Positions 18,168-27,899 are shown, numbered from the stretch's first letter. The stretch: DNA of 64,000 nt from Bradyrhizobium barranii subsp. apii (GCF_011516635.5 NZ_CP096255.1:3408501-3472500); one strand, 5' to 3'. Numbers and translations: made by a program. The notes: generated from the letters alone by a model not told the origin.

Positions 18168-20222
18168 TTATGCTGCATCCGAGCCGCATTCCGGAATCGC
18201 TTCATGCAACACGGCGAGGATAATATTCCGATCGACCTTTGCGGTTGCTCGTTCCAGTGCATCCAACCATCGCTTCATCTGAAGAATGGATGGCTCGTTG
18301 GTCTTTGCCGCCATGACGCCCTGGATACCAATTTCAGCTGGCGGCTCCTCGCGCGCAAAGAGCTTTTCATTTAGTCGTTCACCGGGCCTCATCCCGCTAA
18401 ACGATATCTCAATGTCACGCCCCGGCTCGAGGCCTGACAGCCGTATCATGCGTTCGGCCAATTCGACTATCCTGACCGGTTGTCCCATGTTGAGCACATA
18501 GACAGAGGCATCATCGGGACGGGACACGACGGCATGAGACGCCGCCGTTATGACGAGGTCACATGCCTCTCGAATGGTCATAAAATAGCGCACCATATCC
18601 GGGTGCGTGACCGTCACGGGCCCCCCCGCCTCGATCTGTGCCTTAAACTTTGGAACGACGGATCCTTTGGAGGCCAATACGTTCCCGAAGCGCACAGAAA
18701 TGAGCCGCGTAGGTTGCTGCTCTCCCTCCTGAATATCGTGATCAAGCGCCTGGCAGTACATTTCAGCGAATCTTTTTGTGAGACCCAGCATAGAAACGGG
18801 TTCGATCGCTTTGTCGGTCGATATCAGCACCATGGCCCTGGCCCCAGAAGCCACAGCCGCATCGGCAACATTGATCGACCCAAATACGTTGGTTTTGACG
18901 CCCTCGCTCCAATCACGCTCCAAGATCGGAACATGTTTGAGCGCCGCGGTGTGGAAAACCATCTCCGGGCCAAAGCCGCGCAACAGCTGGAAAATGCGAT
19001 TTCGATCGCGGACGTCGGCGATTCGTCCCTCGACCGTTGCTTCGGGATGGCGCGCCGAGAGTGCCTCCATCACGGCATACAGCGCGGGCTCCGAGTTATC
19101 GATGATGAGCAGTCGGCTGGTTCCATGGCGGAGCAGTCGCTCACATATCTCTGAGCCGATCGATCCCGCTCCTCCCGTAACAGCGATCGCTTTGTCTCTT
19201 ACCAATTGCTCAATCCGCCCATGATCAATCGGCTGGGTCGGCCGAAGCAACAGATCCTCAACGGCGATCGGCTTCAGTCTGGGAGTTTCACCTCCATCCA
19301 AAGAGGGCAAACGGCTCACAACGAGGCCGAGTTTCCGTGCTTGAATAAGGATCTTTTCCGGGTGCGCATCGAGCTCAAAAGCCGATGGCCCCATCACGAG
19401 CCGAGCAATCGGCCGCTTGCGACTTGCCAAGTCGCGAACGACGTCCTCCAGGTCATCTACTCCGCCCAACACTGGAATGTTGCGCAACAACTGTCCCCAG
19501 TCCGCGCGCGAGGGCGACAGTAGGCCAGCCGGCCAAATCGCCTTCACCGAGCCATTTTCAATGGCGCGCAGCAGGACTTCCAGATCGGCGGCCCTGCCGA
19601 TCATCAGTGTGGGGGTAGCACTCAGTTCGCGTGCATGATGCAGGGTGCGCGTATAGCGGAAATAGCGATATGCAAAACGGGAGGCGCCCAGAAAGAACAC
19701 TTGAAAGAACCAATAGAGAATAATGGTCACCTTCCCCAGGAAATATGTCCCATAGATGTTCGGGGCTAGGAAAACATAGTCCAGGGCAACGAGCGCGACG
19801 GTTAGAACCGTCGCTGCGCGAAATAAATTCAGTACGTCAGGTAAAGAAAAGAACCGCCACTTCGTCGTGGTCAAATTGAACGCATAACAAACGATGACGC
19901 TCAAAGCGACGAAGAACGGCAGCACGCGAACAAGTAGCGGCAGCCGTTCAATGAACAGATCGCTTTCGAACCGCAAATAGAAACTGGCGAGCACTGCCGC
20001 AACGGTAGCAAGAGCATCATGCACCGCGATCAAAAAATTACGATACGTGAGACTCGACAAACGCGTCATTGGATTATGGCCCCAGAGTGCGATAGAACCT
20101 CGCCAGGCTCTTTCCGCTTCTAACCCGAATGGCAGGGGTTTGCCACTTGTCTCAACAGGAGCCGGGTTTGCAAGCTTTGAGATCACTGATGCCTGGTGTG
20201 GGTATTTCGCCGGGCTAGACAC
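18168..20222 (-). CDS. Membrane-anchored nucleotide-sugar dehydratase/epimerase (CapD/WbpM/FlaA1 family)
   Basis: A 684-residue protein with the full-length WbpM layout. Four or so N-terminal membrane helices (about residues 60-185) are followed by a CoA-binding-like linker and then a Rossmann dehydratase domain from about residue 345. The NAD site is VTGGAGSIGSE, the substrate strand reads HTAALKHVP, and LISTDKA (about 445-451) occupies the active-site region. Family members make 4-keto-6-deoxy or epimerised UDP-sugars that start or feed surface-glycan synthesis. The GTG start at 20222 has a weak ribosome site; ATG 20069 (MTRLSSL) is an alternative. The region was inverted, so ancestrally this gene ran in the same direction as the acylation and export genes right of 37.3 kb. 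Confidence 0.9.
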   Translation of the reverse strand: MSSPAKYPHQASVISKLANPAPVETSGKPLPFGLEAERAWRGSIALWGHNPMTRLSSLTYRNFLIAVHDALATVAAVLASFYLRFESDLFIERLPLLVRVLPFFVALSVIVCYAFNLTTTKWRFFSLPDVLNLFRAATVLTVALVALDYVFLAPNIYGTYFLGKVTIILYWFFQVFFLGASRFAYRYFRYTRTLHHARELSATPTLMIGRAADLEVLLRAIENGSVKAIWPAGLLSPSRADWGQLLRNIPVLGGVDDLEDVVRDLASRKRPIARLVMGPSAFELDAHPEKILIQARKLGLVVSRLPSLDGGETPRLKPIAVEDLLLRPTQPIDHGRIEQLVRDKAIAVTGGAGSIGSEICERLLRHGTSRLLIIDNSEPALYAVMEALSARHPEATVEGRIADVRDRNRIFQLLRGFGPEMVFHTAALKHVPILERDWSEGVKTNVFGSINVADAAVASGARAMVLISTDKAIEPVSMLGLTKRFAEMYCQALDHDIQEGEQQPTRLISVRFGNVLASKGSVVPKFKAQIEAGGPVTVTHPDMVRYFMTIREACDLVITAASHAVVSRPDDASVYVLNMGQPVRIVELAERMIRLSGLEPGRDIEISFSGMRPGERLNEKLFAREEPPAEIGIQGVMAAKTNEPSILQMKRWLDALERATAKVDRNIILAVLHEAIPECGSDAA

Positions 20223-20428
20223 CTGCTGAAGCGCGATCGCATCGAAGACCCGTTCGAGCGTGCTGACTCGGCTTCAGGCCCGGTGAAGCTCTTCAGTGCT
20301 GATCTAACCTGTTGCCGCACCAATCGAGTGCAAGAAGGCTGCCGGTTTGCTGATTGGTTGTCTCCCAACTACAACGCGCGGCTTGGCGATGAACCAGAGA
20401 ACCGGTACCGACTCGCCAAGCTAGTCAG

Positions 20429-20590
20429 CTAACTACTCCGCAGGGAATCCGACGATGCTTTGCCGCTGAGGTCAATGGGCCAGACTTCAGCCATTTGAGT
20501 CATCCCGCTAAACTCCCCATTCCTGAAGCCGATGCGATAAGAATAGACAGCAAGAGCGACCGACCAAACTGCCAAAAGCAAATAGACCAT
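20429..20590 (-). CDS. Small membrane protein, 53 residues
   Basis: Starts MVYLLLAVWSVALAVYSYRI at 20590 with a clear ribosome site (aaggagatccg), then a soluble tail containing GEFSGMTQMAEVWPIDLSG. One N-terminal membrane helix is predicted. Another tiny membrane protein is encoded just upstream on the same strand, so the two probably form an operon. I do not recognise the family. Confidence 0.55.
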   Translation of the reverse strand: MVYLLLAVWSVALAVYSYRIGFRNGEFSGMTQMAEVWPIDLSGKASSDSLRSS

Positions 20591-20632
20591 CGGATCTCCT
20601 TCTTGATTTCTACCAGGAAGCCTCAAAACGCA

Positions 20633-20743
20633 CTAATCCACGCCCCCATCGCGGTATTTTATTACCTTCACATTCATTGCAACCAGAAGGAGAGTCGCCA
20701 CCAACAAGACCGTAAGGGCTACCCCTAAGAACACCAACAGCAT
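20633..20743 (-). CDS. Small membrane protein, 36 residues
   Basis: Reads MLLVFLGVALTVLLVATLLL followed by VAMNVKVIKYRDGGVD, a single hydrophobic helix with a short charged tail. A gaggt stretch precedes the ATG at 20743. It lies 42 bp upstream of the 53-residue membrane protein gene. Function unknown. The composition is too ordered for a random frame but is not proof of expression. Confidence 0.45.
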   Translation of the reverse strand: MLLVFLGVALTVLLVATLLLVAMNVKVIKYRDGGVD

Positions 20744-20972
20744 CAAGACCTCGGATTCTTTAGTATTGGCAAGACTTGCTAAGCGATACTCGGCATGCAC
20801 GCAGCAGGTCAATAACGGCTGGTTTGTAGCCGAGTGGCGTGCGAAGCGGTTCCACTGCCGAGAACCGCGTCAAGACGCATCCTGTTTGACCGGCATCGGC
20901 GCCAGGACTGACTTGCCGTCGGAGGCTTCCACACTATGGTAGCCCCGTTAACCCGTCCTGGAGCCCAGCAAG

Positions 20973-22166
20973 ATGCCCTTCCCGCATGCCTCGGAAGCCC
21001 TATCACGTTTCACCGTGCTCGATCTGACACGGGTCCGGTCCGGGCCTACCTGCGTGCGGCAGCTCGCGGACTGGGGGGCCAATGTCATCAAGATCGACGC
21101 GCTCACCGAGGATTCTGGCGGCGAACAGCCGGGCGGGCCGCGACGGGGGGCCGACTTTCAGAATTTGCACCGCAACAAGCGGGCGATGACGCTGAATCTG
21201 AAGGACGAGCGCGGGCTCGCCGTGTTCAAGCGTCTCGCCGCCAAGGCCGACGTCGTGGTCGAGAATTTCCGTCCCGACGTGAAGAAGAAGCTCGGCATCG
21301 ACTATGAGAGTCTGCGCGAGATCAACCCGCGCATCGTCTATGGCAGCATCTCCGGCTTCGGCCAGGACGGGCCCTACCACAAGCGGCCGGGTTTCGATCA
21401 GATCGCGCAGGGCATGGGCGGCCTGATGTCGATCACCGGCGCGCCGGGCGAAGGGCCGATGCGGGTCGGTATTCCCGTCGCCGACCTCACGGCCGGCCTG
21501 TTCTGCGCCATGGGCATCCTCACCGCGCTGCTCGAGCGCGAGGTCTCGGGCAAGGGCCAGTGGGTGCAGACCTCGCTGCTCCAGGCCCAGATCTTCATGC
21601 TCGACTTCCAGGCCGCACGCTGGCTGATGGAGAAGGAGGTCGCCAAGCAGGCCGGCAACAATCACCCGACCAGCATCCCGACCGGCGTGTTCAAGACCTC
21701 GGACGGCTATATCAACATCGCCACGACCGGCGGGCGGATCTGGGAGCGTTGCGCGCAGGCGATCGGCGCCCCTGAGCTCTACAGCCATCCCGACTATGCG
21801 ACCGCGCCGGCCCGCTCCAAGAACCGGGACGCGCTCAACGCCAAGATCGAGGAGCGCACCGTGACCCAATCGACCGAAACCTGGGTCCGCGAGCTCAACG
21901 AAGCCGGCGTACCCTGCGGGCCGATTTATGCGATCGACCAGATGTTTGAGGACGCCCAGGTGAAGCATCTCGGCATCGCGCAGGATGTGCCCAATGAGGA
22001 AGATCGGCACATCCGGCTGGTTGGCCAGCCCGTCACCCTGTCGCGCACGCCAAGCGAAATGGTGGCGCGGCCGCCGGAGTTTGGCGAGCAGACCGAAGAG
22101 GTCTTGGAGGAATTTGGCTTCACCTCGCGTGAGATTGCAGCTTTGAGGCAAGCCAAAATTATCTAA
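20973..22166 (+). CDS. CaiB/BaiF family CoA-transferase
   Basis: A 397-residue class III CoA-transferase of usual length. The N-terminal CoA-binding fold begins FTVLDLTRVRSGPTCVRQLADWG. The predicted catalytic aspartate is Asp171 in VGIPVADLTAG, and SISGFGQDGPY is a further family signature. Such enzymes move CoA between an acyl-CoA donor and a free carboxylate, activating acids for breakdown in the cytosol. The TAA stop at 22164-22166 lies within the CTAA target copied by the adjacent IS1380 element, so the coding frame survived. A truncated near-identical copy is at 8496-9484. Isolation from other catabolic genes reflects rearrangement. Confidence 0.9.
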   Translation: MPFPHASEALSRFTVLDLTRVRSGPTCVRQLADWGANVIKIDALTEDSGGEQPGGPRRGADFQNLHRNKRAMTLNLKDERGLAVFKRLAAKADVVVENFRPDVKKKLGIDYESLREINPRIVYGSISGFGQDGPYHKRPGFDQIAQGMGGLMSITGAPGEGPMRVGIPVADLTAGLFCAMGILTALLEREVSGKGQWVQTSLLQAQIFMLDFQAARWLMEKEVAKQAGNNHPTSIPTGVFKTSDGYINIATTGGRIWERCAQAIGAPELYSHPDYATAPARSKNRDALNAKIEERTVTQSTETWVRELNEAGVPCGPIYAIDQMFEDAQVKHLGIAQDVPNEEDRHIRLVGQPVTLSRTPSEMVARPPEFGEQTEEVLEEFGFTSREIAALRQAKII

Positions 22167-23798
22167 CCCGTCTTATTCGTCAGAGGGCGCCTGAGAGGCT
22201 GGCGAGCGTGGTGTAAAGCGCTGATGCGGCGTAGGATTCGGTTGCAAAGCCAACCCCATCACCTTCAGCCGCGAACACCACGCCCGCCATGACCGACGAT
22301 ACGATTCTGCCCTTCTCGTTTCCAGCCGTTCACGCCAAGAAAGTCACAGCTGCCTTCGATGGCGGTCGGCTGACCTCGAACGGGGGCGTGATGCTTCTGG
22401 CGATGGCCGAGCGGCGTCTCGGCTTGGCCGACAATTTGGCCCGGGTGTTCCCGGATCGGCGCGATCCGACGCGGGTCGTGCACAGCCTGGTCGATATGTT
22501 CCGCGCGCGCATGTTCGCGATCTGCTGCGGCTACGAGGACGCCGACGACCTCGATCATCTGCGGTCCGATCCCGCATTCAAGCTGGCCTGCGGACGGCTG
22601 CCGGACACGGGTCGCGATCTGTGTTCCCAACCGACGCTGTCGCGCCTGGAGAATGCTCCGCGCCTGCGCGACGTGATCCGACTGACCTACACTTTGGTCG
22701 ACGCATGGATGGATAGCTACCCGCGCGAGCCGGCATCCGTCACGCTCGACATCGATGATACCTGCGATGTCGTCCACGGCCATCAGCAGCTCTCGCTGTT
22801 CAACGCTCATTATGACGAACGCTGCTTCCTGCCGATCCACGTCTACGACACGGAGAAGAGCCGGCCCGTGGCGGTCGTGCTGCGGCCCGGCAAGACGCCG
22901 GGCGGCGTCGAGGTGCGTGCCCATCTGCGCCGCCTGGTACGGCATATCCGGACGCGGTGGCACAACACGCGAATTACGTTCCGTGGCGACGGGCACTATG
23001 CCCGGCCGGAGGCAATGGCGTGGTGCGAGACCAACGGCATCGACTACATCTTCGGTCTGTCCGGCACCAAGCCGCTCGCCAGAAAAGTCGACGCGGTCGC
23101 CGACGACATCCGCACGCGACGCGCCATCGAGAACCTGCCGGTTCTGCGCGGCTATACCGAGACGCGCCACAAGGCAAAGTCCTGGGATCGCGAACGACGC
23201 ACCGTCGCCCGTATTGAGGCGACGATGCTCGGCCTCGACATCCGCTTCGTCGTCACCAGCCTCGATGTCGGCTCGGCCGAGTGGATCTACGACAGCCTGT
23301 ATTGCGCGCGCGGCCAAGCCGAGAATCTGATCAAGCTGCATAAGACGCAGCTCGCCTCCGATCGCACCAGTTGCCGTTCGGCGCTCGCCAATCAAGTCCG
23401 CCTCGTTCTCCATACCGCCGCTTATTGGCTGATGCTGACCGTGCGCGACGCCATTCCCAAAGTCCGGGAATTGGCCACTGCCGAGTTCGCGACGCTGCGT
23501 CTTCGGCTCTTGAAAATCGCCGCCCGGGTTGTCGAGACCAAGAGCCGCATTCGCCTTGCGTTCGCCGCGGCATGTCCCGAAGCCGACCTGATCCGCAGCT
23601 TGCCCGGCGCGCTGCTGCCGCTCGGTCCTTGACCGGTGGGGCGTCCGCCCGCGTTCACCCAACCCATCCCTCAAGCGCGTTGCAAAGTACCGGTCGTCAG
23701 GCGGTGAAAAGCCGAAGGCAATCCTGTGCGCCTCGTCAGCGGAGGTGTGCGGATGCACCAGTCGGACCAAAATACCGCGCTCTCACGAATAGGGCGGG
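22167..23798 (+). mobile_element. IS1380-family element, copy 1
   Basis: A 1632-bp element with ends cccgtcttattcgtcagag and, on the other strand, cccgccctattcgtgagag, flanked by CTAA at 22163-22166 and 23799-23802. It was inserted exactly at the stop codon of the CoA-transferase and 5' of the O-antigen-ligase-like gene. Confidence 0.93.
22289..23632 (+). CDS. IS1380-family transposase, copy 1
   Basis: A 447-residue DDE transposase with VTLDIDDTCDVVHGHQQLS (first aspartate), ITFRGDGHYARPEAMAWCE (second) and the late block YCARGQAENLIKLHKTQLAS holding the catalytic glutamate. Identical to the inverted copy at 33541-34884. Confidence 0.92.
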   Translation: MTDDTILPFSFPAVHAKKVTAAFDGGRLTSNGGVMLLAMAERRLGLADNLARVFPDRRDPTRVVHSLVDMFRARMFAICCGYEDADDLDHLRSDPAFKLACGRLPDTGRDLCSQPTLSRLENAPRLRDVIRLTYTLVDAWMDSYPREPASVTLDIDDTCDVVHGHQQLSLFNAHYDERCFLPIHVYDTEKSRPVAVVLRPGKTPGGVEVRAHLRRLVRHIRTRWHNTRITFRGDGHYARPEAMAWCETNGIDYIFGLSGTKPLARKVDAVADDIRTRRAIENLPVLRGYTETRHKAKSWDRERRTVARIEATMLGLDIRFVVTSLDVGSAEWIYDSLYCARGQAENLIKLHKTQLASDRTSCRSALANQVRLVLHTAAYWLMLTVRDAIPKVRELATAEFATLRLRLLKIAARVVETKSRIRLAFAAACPEADLIRSLPGALLPLGP

Positions 23799-23878
23799 CT
23801 AATTTCCGCTCGCAGCTCACTTGCCTCATGATAGTCGGGCGGCGTCACTTTCGCGCTCGCCCAAGGTGCCCGGACCGA

Positions 23879-24494
23879 ATGCCCCTCCTGCAGAACTCCC
23901 AAGCGGTTGAAGAGCCGTCAAATTGGAAGCGCGACTGGTTGCTTTCATTTCGCTCCGACCCAATCCTAACGAGCGACGTCCTTGCTGTTTTGACGGCGGC
24001 GTCACTCCCATGGTCCACAACTCTTGTCTCGATCTTCAGCGCCCTCTTGATCCTCAACATATCCCGAACATTGCGTCTTGAGGCATTCCGCGATTCGATC
24101 ACGAGATCGAGGAGCATCTTTCCCATATTGCTGTTTTTGTTGGTTCTGATCGGAACCGTCTGGGCAACCGGAGTTTCCTGGCCAGCTCGCCTGCGCGGAG
24201 TGAATCCCGCGCTCAAACTCCTCGCGATCCCATTTTTGGTCTACCACTATCGGAGGTCGCCGCACGCAATCTGGACGTTGTTCGCATTTCTCCTCTCTTG
24301 CACGGTCCTAATGGCTCTGTCCTGGGCCACCGCACTGGATCCGAATCTTATTCGCAACCCGGCATCCGTACCCGGCGTTCCCGTCAAGAACTACATCGAT
24401 CAAAGCCAGTCCTTCGCCTTGTGTGCCATCGTCCTGGCCTGGCCAATTCTCAAGCTATCCCAATCTCGCCGATACTTTTTTGCGTTCTCTGCAT
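23879..24494 (+). pseudogene. O-antigen ligase/polymerase-like membrane protein, 5' part, split by IS21
   Basis: Hydrophobic N-terminal half of a polytopic protein (segments such as SIFPILLFLLVLIGTVWATG and LLSCTVLMALSWATALD). It is cut at 24494 by an IS21 element. Joining to 27037-27704 through one TGCAT copy restores a continuous 427-residue frame reading FFAFSA-FSLFVLAIG, the usual length of WaaL/Wzy-type proteins. These enzymes ligate or polymerise O-antigen in the periplasm. The ATG at 23879 is a best guess. The true 5' end may have been affected by the IS1380 insertion 80 bp upstream. Confidence 0.7.
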
Positions 24495-24588
24495 ATTTCA
24501 GTGATCGTGAGCAGCGATTTCGCGCGATCATGAGCGCCGAATTCAGACGATCGTGAGCAGCCTCGCTCCGGCCGAGGCGGTGATAGGG

Positions 24589-25350
24589 TCAGCGTTCTGG
24601 CTGCTCGTCAAGGGTGATGGTTTTGGCGTTGCGTTTTCGCATGCTTTCGCCAGCAAGCTGGAGGCGGTGAGCGTTGTGGACGAGGCGATCCAGAATCGCG
24701 TCGCCTAGCGTGGGATCTCCGATAACTTCGTGCCATGTGTCCACAGGGAGTTGGCTGGTTACGATGGTGGAGGAGCGGCCATGGCGATCGTCAAGGATTT
24801 CCAGTAGATCGCGCCGCTCGGCAGCGGTGAGCACCGACAATCCCCAATCATCCAAAATCAGAACCTGGGCGCGGCCAAGGGTTTTGAGCAAGCGGGCATA
24901 ACGTCCATCGCCCCGCGCGAGCCCCAACGCTTCGAACAATCTTGGGACGCGGTGATAGAGGACCGAGCGATTATCTCGGCAGGCCTTGTGGCCGAGGGCA
25001 CAGGCTAACCAACTTTTGCCCAATCCGGTCGCCCCGGTTATGAGCAAATTCTCGTGGCGATCGATCCAGTCGCCGCTGGCGAGCTTGGCGAAGACGGCCC
25101 GGTCGATACCCCGCGGCGTGCGCAAATCGACGTCCTCCACGCAGGCATTCTGGCGGAGCGAGGCCAGCTTGAGGCGCGTGGTGAGCCGCCTGGTGTCGCG
25201 TTCCGCCGCTTCCCGGTCGACCAGCAGGCCGATGCGATCTTCGAACGGCAAGGCTTCGAGATCAGGCGATCGTCGCTGCTCCTCGAAGGCCTTGGCCATG
25301 CCGCTCAAGCCGAGCTCGATCAGGCGTTCGTGGGTGGGATGGTTGAGCAT
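24589..25350 (-). CDS. istB: IS21 helper ATPase IstB, first copy
   Basis: A 253-residue AAA+ ATPase with Walker A LLITGATGLGKSWLACALG at about residues 104-122, Walker B VLILDDWGL, and sensor region STIVTSQLPVDTWHE. It assembles on target DNA and activates IstA. The gene follows istA with a 16-bp gap. Confidence 0.93.
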   Translation of the reverse strand: MLNHPTHERLIELGLSGMAKAFEEQRRSPDLEALPFEDRIGLLVDREAAERDTRRLTTRLKLASLRQNACVEDVDLRTPRGIDRAVFAKLASGDWIDRHENLLITGATGLGKSWLACALGHKACRDNRSVLYHRVPRLFEALGLARGDGRYARLLKTLGRAQVLILDDWGLSVLTAAERRDLLEILDDRHGRSSTIVTSQLPVDTWHEVIGDPTLGDAILDRLVHNAHRLQLAGESMRKRNAKTITLDEQPER

Positions 25351-25366
25351 ACAGGTCTCCTTGGCT

Positions 25367-26908
25367 TCAGTGAAAATAATCGCGGCCGCGGATGTTGCCG
25401 TGGCGCAGGGGTTGGTGTTCGGAGGGCTCGTCGAGAAAGGTACGATCCAGACCGTTCTGGAGGATGGAGCGGATCGAGGCGACGGATCGCGCCTTGATCA
25501 GAATGCCGCGCCGGCAGGCCGCTTCGACGCGCTCCGCGCTGTAGCTTTTGACCAGTGACAGAATGCCGAGGCAGGTGCGAAAGCCTTGCTCGGGATGCGG
25601 CCGGGCCGCGATCACGGCCTGGAAGAAGGCGGCGGTCGACGGACCGATCCGCTCGCCGGCGACGATCACTCCGGCGGGCGTCCATTGACCGTAGCGCCGA
25701 TGGGCGCTGGGCATATGGTCGGCGATGGTGGTGTGGCCCCGCCGGTTGGGCGCGCGGGCGTGGCTGGCGATCCTGCGGCCGTTGTGGAAGATCTCGACCG
25801 TTCTGTCATCGATGCGTGCGTCGACAAGCTCACGGATGAGCCGATACGGCGCGGAATACCAGTGTCCATCGATCTCGATATGATAGTCGGGGCCGATCCG
25901 GCATCGCTTCCAGCGTGCGAAAGCGTAAGCCTGGTCCGGCAGCTTTGTAAGCTTGGGCTTGTCGAGCTCGGCGAACAGTTCGGCGCGACTGGCGCCAAAG
26001 TCGCGCATCTGCCTTGCATTGAGTTCGACGACGAGTGTTTTGATGGCTGCGTTCAGCTCCGCCAACGAAAAGAAGCGTTGGTTGCGCAGCCGCGCCAGAA
26101 TCCATCGCTGGGCGACTTGCACCGCAACTTCGACCTTTGCCTTATCTTTTGGGCGCCGCGGCCGGGCTGCGAGAATGGCCGTGCCGTAATGGCTCGCCAT
26201 CTCGGCATAGGTTCGGTTGAGGCCGGGATCGTGGCGGTCGGGATTGGTGACGGCGGCCTTGAGATTGTCGCAGACTACGAATGTCGGCACGCCGCCGAGG
26301 AAGGCGAAAAGATTGATGTGGACCCGGATCCAGTCGGCGAGCCCCTCGCTTGGACAGGCCTCGGCATAGGTATAGTTGGAGGCGCCCATCGCCGCGACGA
26401 ACAGCTTCATCGACTGCACTTCCCCGTTTGAGGGATCGATGACGTCGATGGTGTCGCCGGCGAAATCCACGAAAACCTTCTCGCCGCCCAGATGCGTCTG
26501 CCGCATCGAAGGCCGGGCTCGCCCCTTCCAGGCCTCGTACGTCGTGCAGAACCAGGTGTAGCCGAAGCCATCGGGATGGGTGGCGCGATACTCGTCCCAC
26601 AGCAGCCGACGGGTCACGTTGCGTCGGCGCAGCTCCTTGTCGACATAGCCCCAGTCGGGAACGGCCCGCTGGGGGCTCTGCGACGCAGGCCTCGGCGCCG
26701 GGAAAAGCAGCAGCTCCAGGTCCTCGTCGCTCATTCCGGCCGGCAACGGCCACTTCAGCCCGGCAGCCCCGGCTCGGCGTAGATAGCTGTGCACGGCGCC
26801 GTTGCTGATGCCCAAGGTGCGCGCGATGGCTCGCTCCGGCAAGCCTTGAACATGTTTTAAGCGGAGAACCTCTTTGATCCGGCGCATCGACAATCTCTGG
26901 GTGGGCAT
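25367..26908 (-). CDS. istA: IS21 transposase IstA, first copy
   Basis: A 513-residue transposase. The N-terminal helix-turn-helix contains AIARTLGISNGAVHSYLRRA. The integrase core has EKVFVDFAGDTIDV (first Asp), FVVCDNLKAAV (second Asp) and the region around PKDKAKVEVAVQVAQRWIL with the Glu. Full length and apparently intact. Confidence 0.93.
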   Translation of the reverse strand: MPTQRLSMRRIKEVLRLKHVQGLPERAIARTLGISNGAVHSYLRRAGAAGLKWPLPAGMSDEDLELLLFPAPRPASQSPQRAVPDWGYVDKELRRRNVTRRLLWDEYRATHPDGFGYTWFCTTYEAWKGRARPSMRQTHLGGEKVFVDFAGDTIDVIDPSNGEVQSMKLFVAAMGASNYTYAEACPSEGLADWIRVHINLFAFLGGVPTFVVCDNLKAAVTNPDRHDPGLNRTYAEMASHYGTAILAARPRRPKDKAKVEVAVQVAQRWILARLRNQRFFSLAELNAAIKTLVVELNARQMRDFGASRAELFAELDKPKLTKLPDQAYAFARWKRCRIGPDYHIEIDGHWYSAPYRLIRELVDARIDDRTVEIFHNGRRIASHARAPNRRGHTTIADHMPSAHRRYGQWTPAGVIVAGERIGPSTAAFFQAVIAARPHPEQGFRTCLGILSLVKSYSAERVEAACRRGILIKARSVASIRSILQNGLDRTFLDEPSEHQPLRHGNIRGRDYFH

Positions 26909-27036
26909 CGGCCTTCCTCGTTCACTGACGAGGCAGTTCCTAAGCCGGTTGAGTTGTCGGCCGAAGCGGGCTGAGTTGCTGAAAAGCTGCTCACGATCCC
27001 GCGAAATCCGTGCTCACGATCCCGCGAAACATGCAT

Positions 27037-27704
27037 TCTCCCTTTTCGTGCTTGCGATTGGCTTCCTGGCCAATTTGTCGTTTGTAATTCTCGCGCGAAC
27101 GGCGCTCGTTTACGTTCCAATAATGCTTTTTCTTTTTGTTGTGCTGCACCTACCGCGCTCATTTTCATACGGCGCTATCGCTTGTTCCATCGTTTTGGCA
27201 GCGACCGCTTGGTTTTTTTCAAGCAATCTCCAAACTCGCACGAGCAGCATCATGCTCGAATACTCGAAGTACGGCACCAGCAATGAAAAAACGTCTGCCG
27301 GGTTACGGCTGGAGTATTGGCGCAAATCGTTCGGCTTCTTTCTAGAAGCGCCCATCTTAGGACATGGCACAGGATCAGTTCAGATGCTGTTCGATCGAGC
27401 CGCGCAGGGCCAAACTGGTTTGGCCACAGAGACGATCAGCAACCCTCATAATCAGACCCTCAGTATAGCGGTGCAGTTGGGCGCCGTCGGATGCATAATT
27501 CTCTTCGCTATGTGGATAGCTCACCTGCTGCTCTTTCGCGGGACAGGTTTCAACTCATGGCTTGGCTTCATCGCTGTAGTCCAGAACATCGTAAGCTCGT
27601 TGTTCAACTCGCATCTATTCGATTTTGTGCCAGGGTGGATCTACGTGATAAGCGTTAGTCTCGCAGCAGGAATGATATTGCAACGACAAGGACGAAGCGC
27701 TTGA
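27037..27704 (+). pseudogene. O-antigen ligase/polymerase-like protein, 3' part
   Basis: Contains the Wzy_C-type periplasmic loop with GFFLEAPILGHGTGSVQMLF and the conserved His-bearing NPHNQTLSIAVQLGAVG. Two to three more helices and a stop at 27704 follow. The H(N)xxN pattern after the GxG loop is characteristic of O-antigen ligases. It completes the frame begun at 23879. Confidence 0.75.
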
Positions 27705-27899
27705 GGGGTATCCTCCGTTGTGAACCTCGCCGTTCTGCGCCTGCTTTCGCCGGCGTCCATCCGTGCTGAAAGGAAGATACTGCGTCCTGATCTTATCTGC
27801 CGCTGCGGTCGTGGCACGGGCGTCGTAGAGGGCGCGGCAGTTCGCCCTCAGTTTCGCCACTCGGGCCTCTGCCGCGACATCTTTCCCATGTCGTACAAG

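Larger units (their letters stand above)
24495..27031 (-). mobile_element. IS21-family element, first copy
   Basis: A 2537-bp element flanked by TGCAT at 24490-24494 and 27032-27036. It carries the multiple terminal repeats typical of IS21: gatcgtgagcag-like units occur at about 24502-24516 and 24550-24560, and twice inverted at about 26990-27025. It encodes istA and istB on the minus strand and splits an O-antigen-ligase-like gene. Confidence 0.88.

Noticed and set aside
21003..22151. 382-codon frame opposite the CoA-transferase
   Set aside because: Shadow frame. Composition is typical of reversed GC-rich coding DNA, and the plus-strand protein is clearly CaiB/BaiF.
22265..23770. 501-codon frame opposite the IS1380 transposase
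   Set aside because: Antisense shadow. The plus-strand protein has the DDE motifs and family length.
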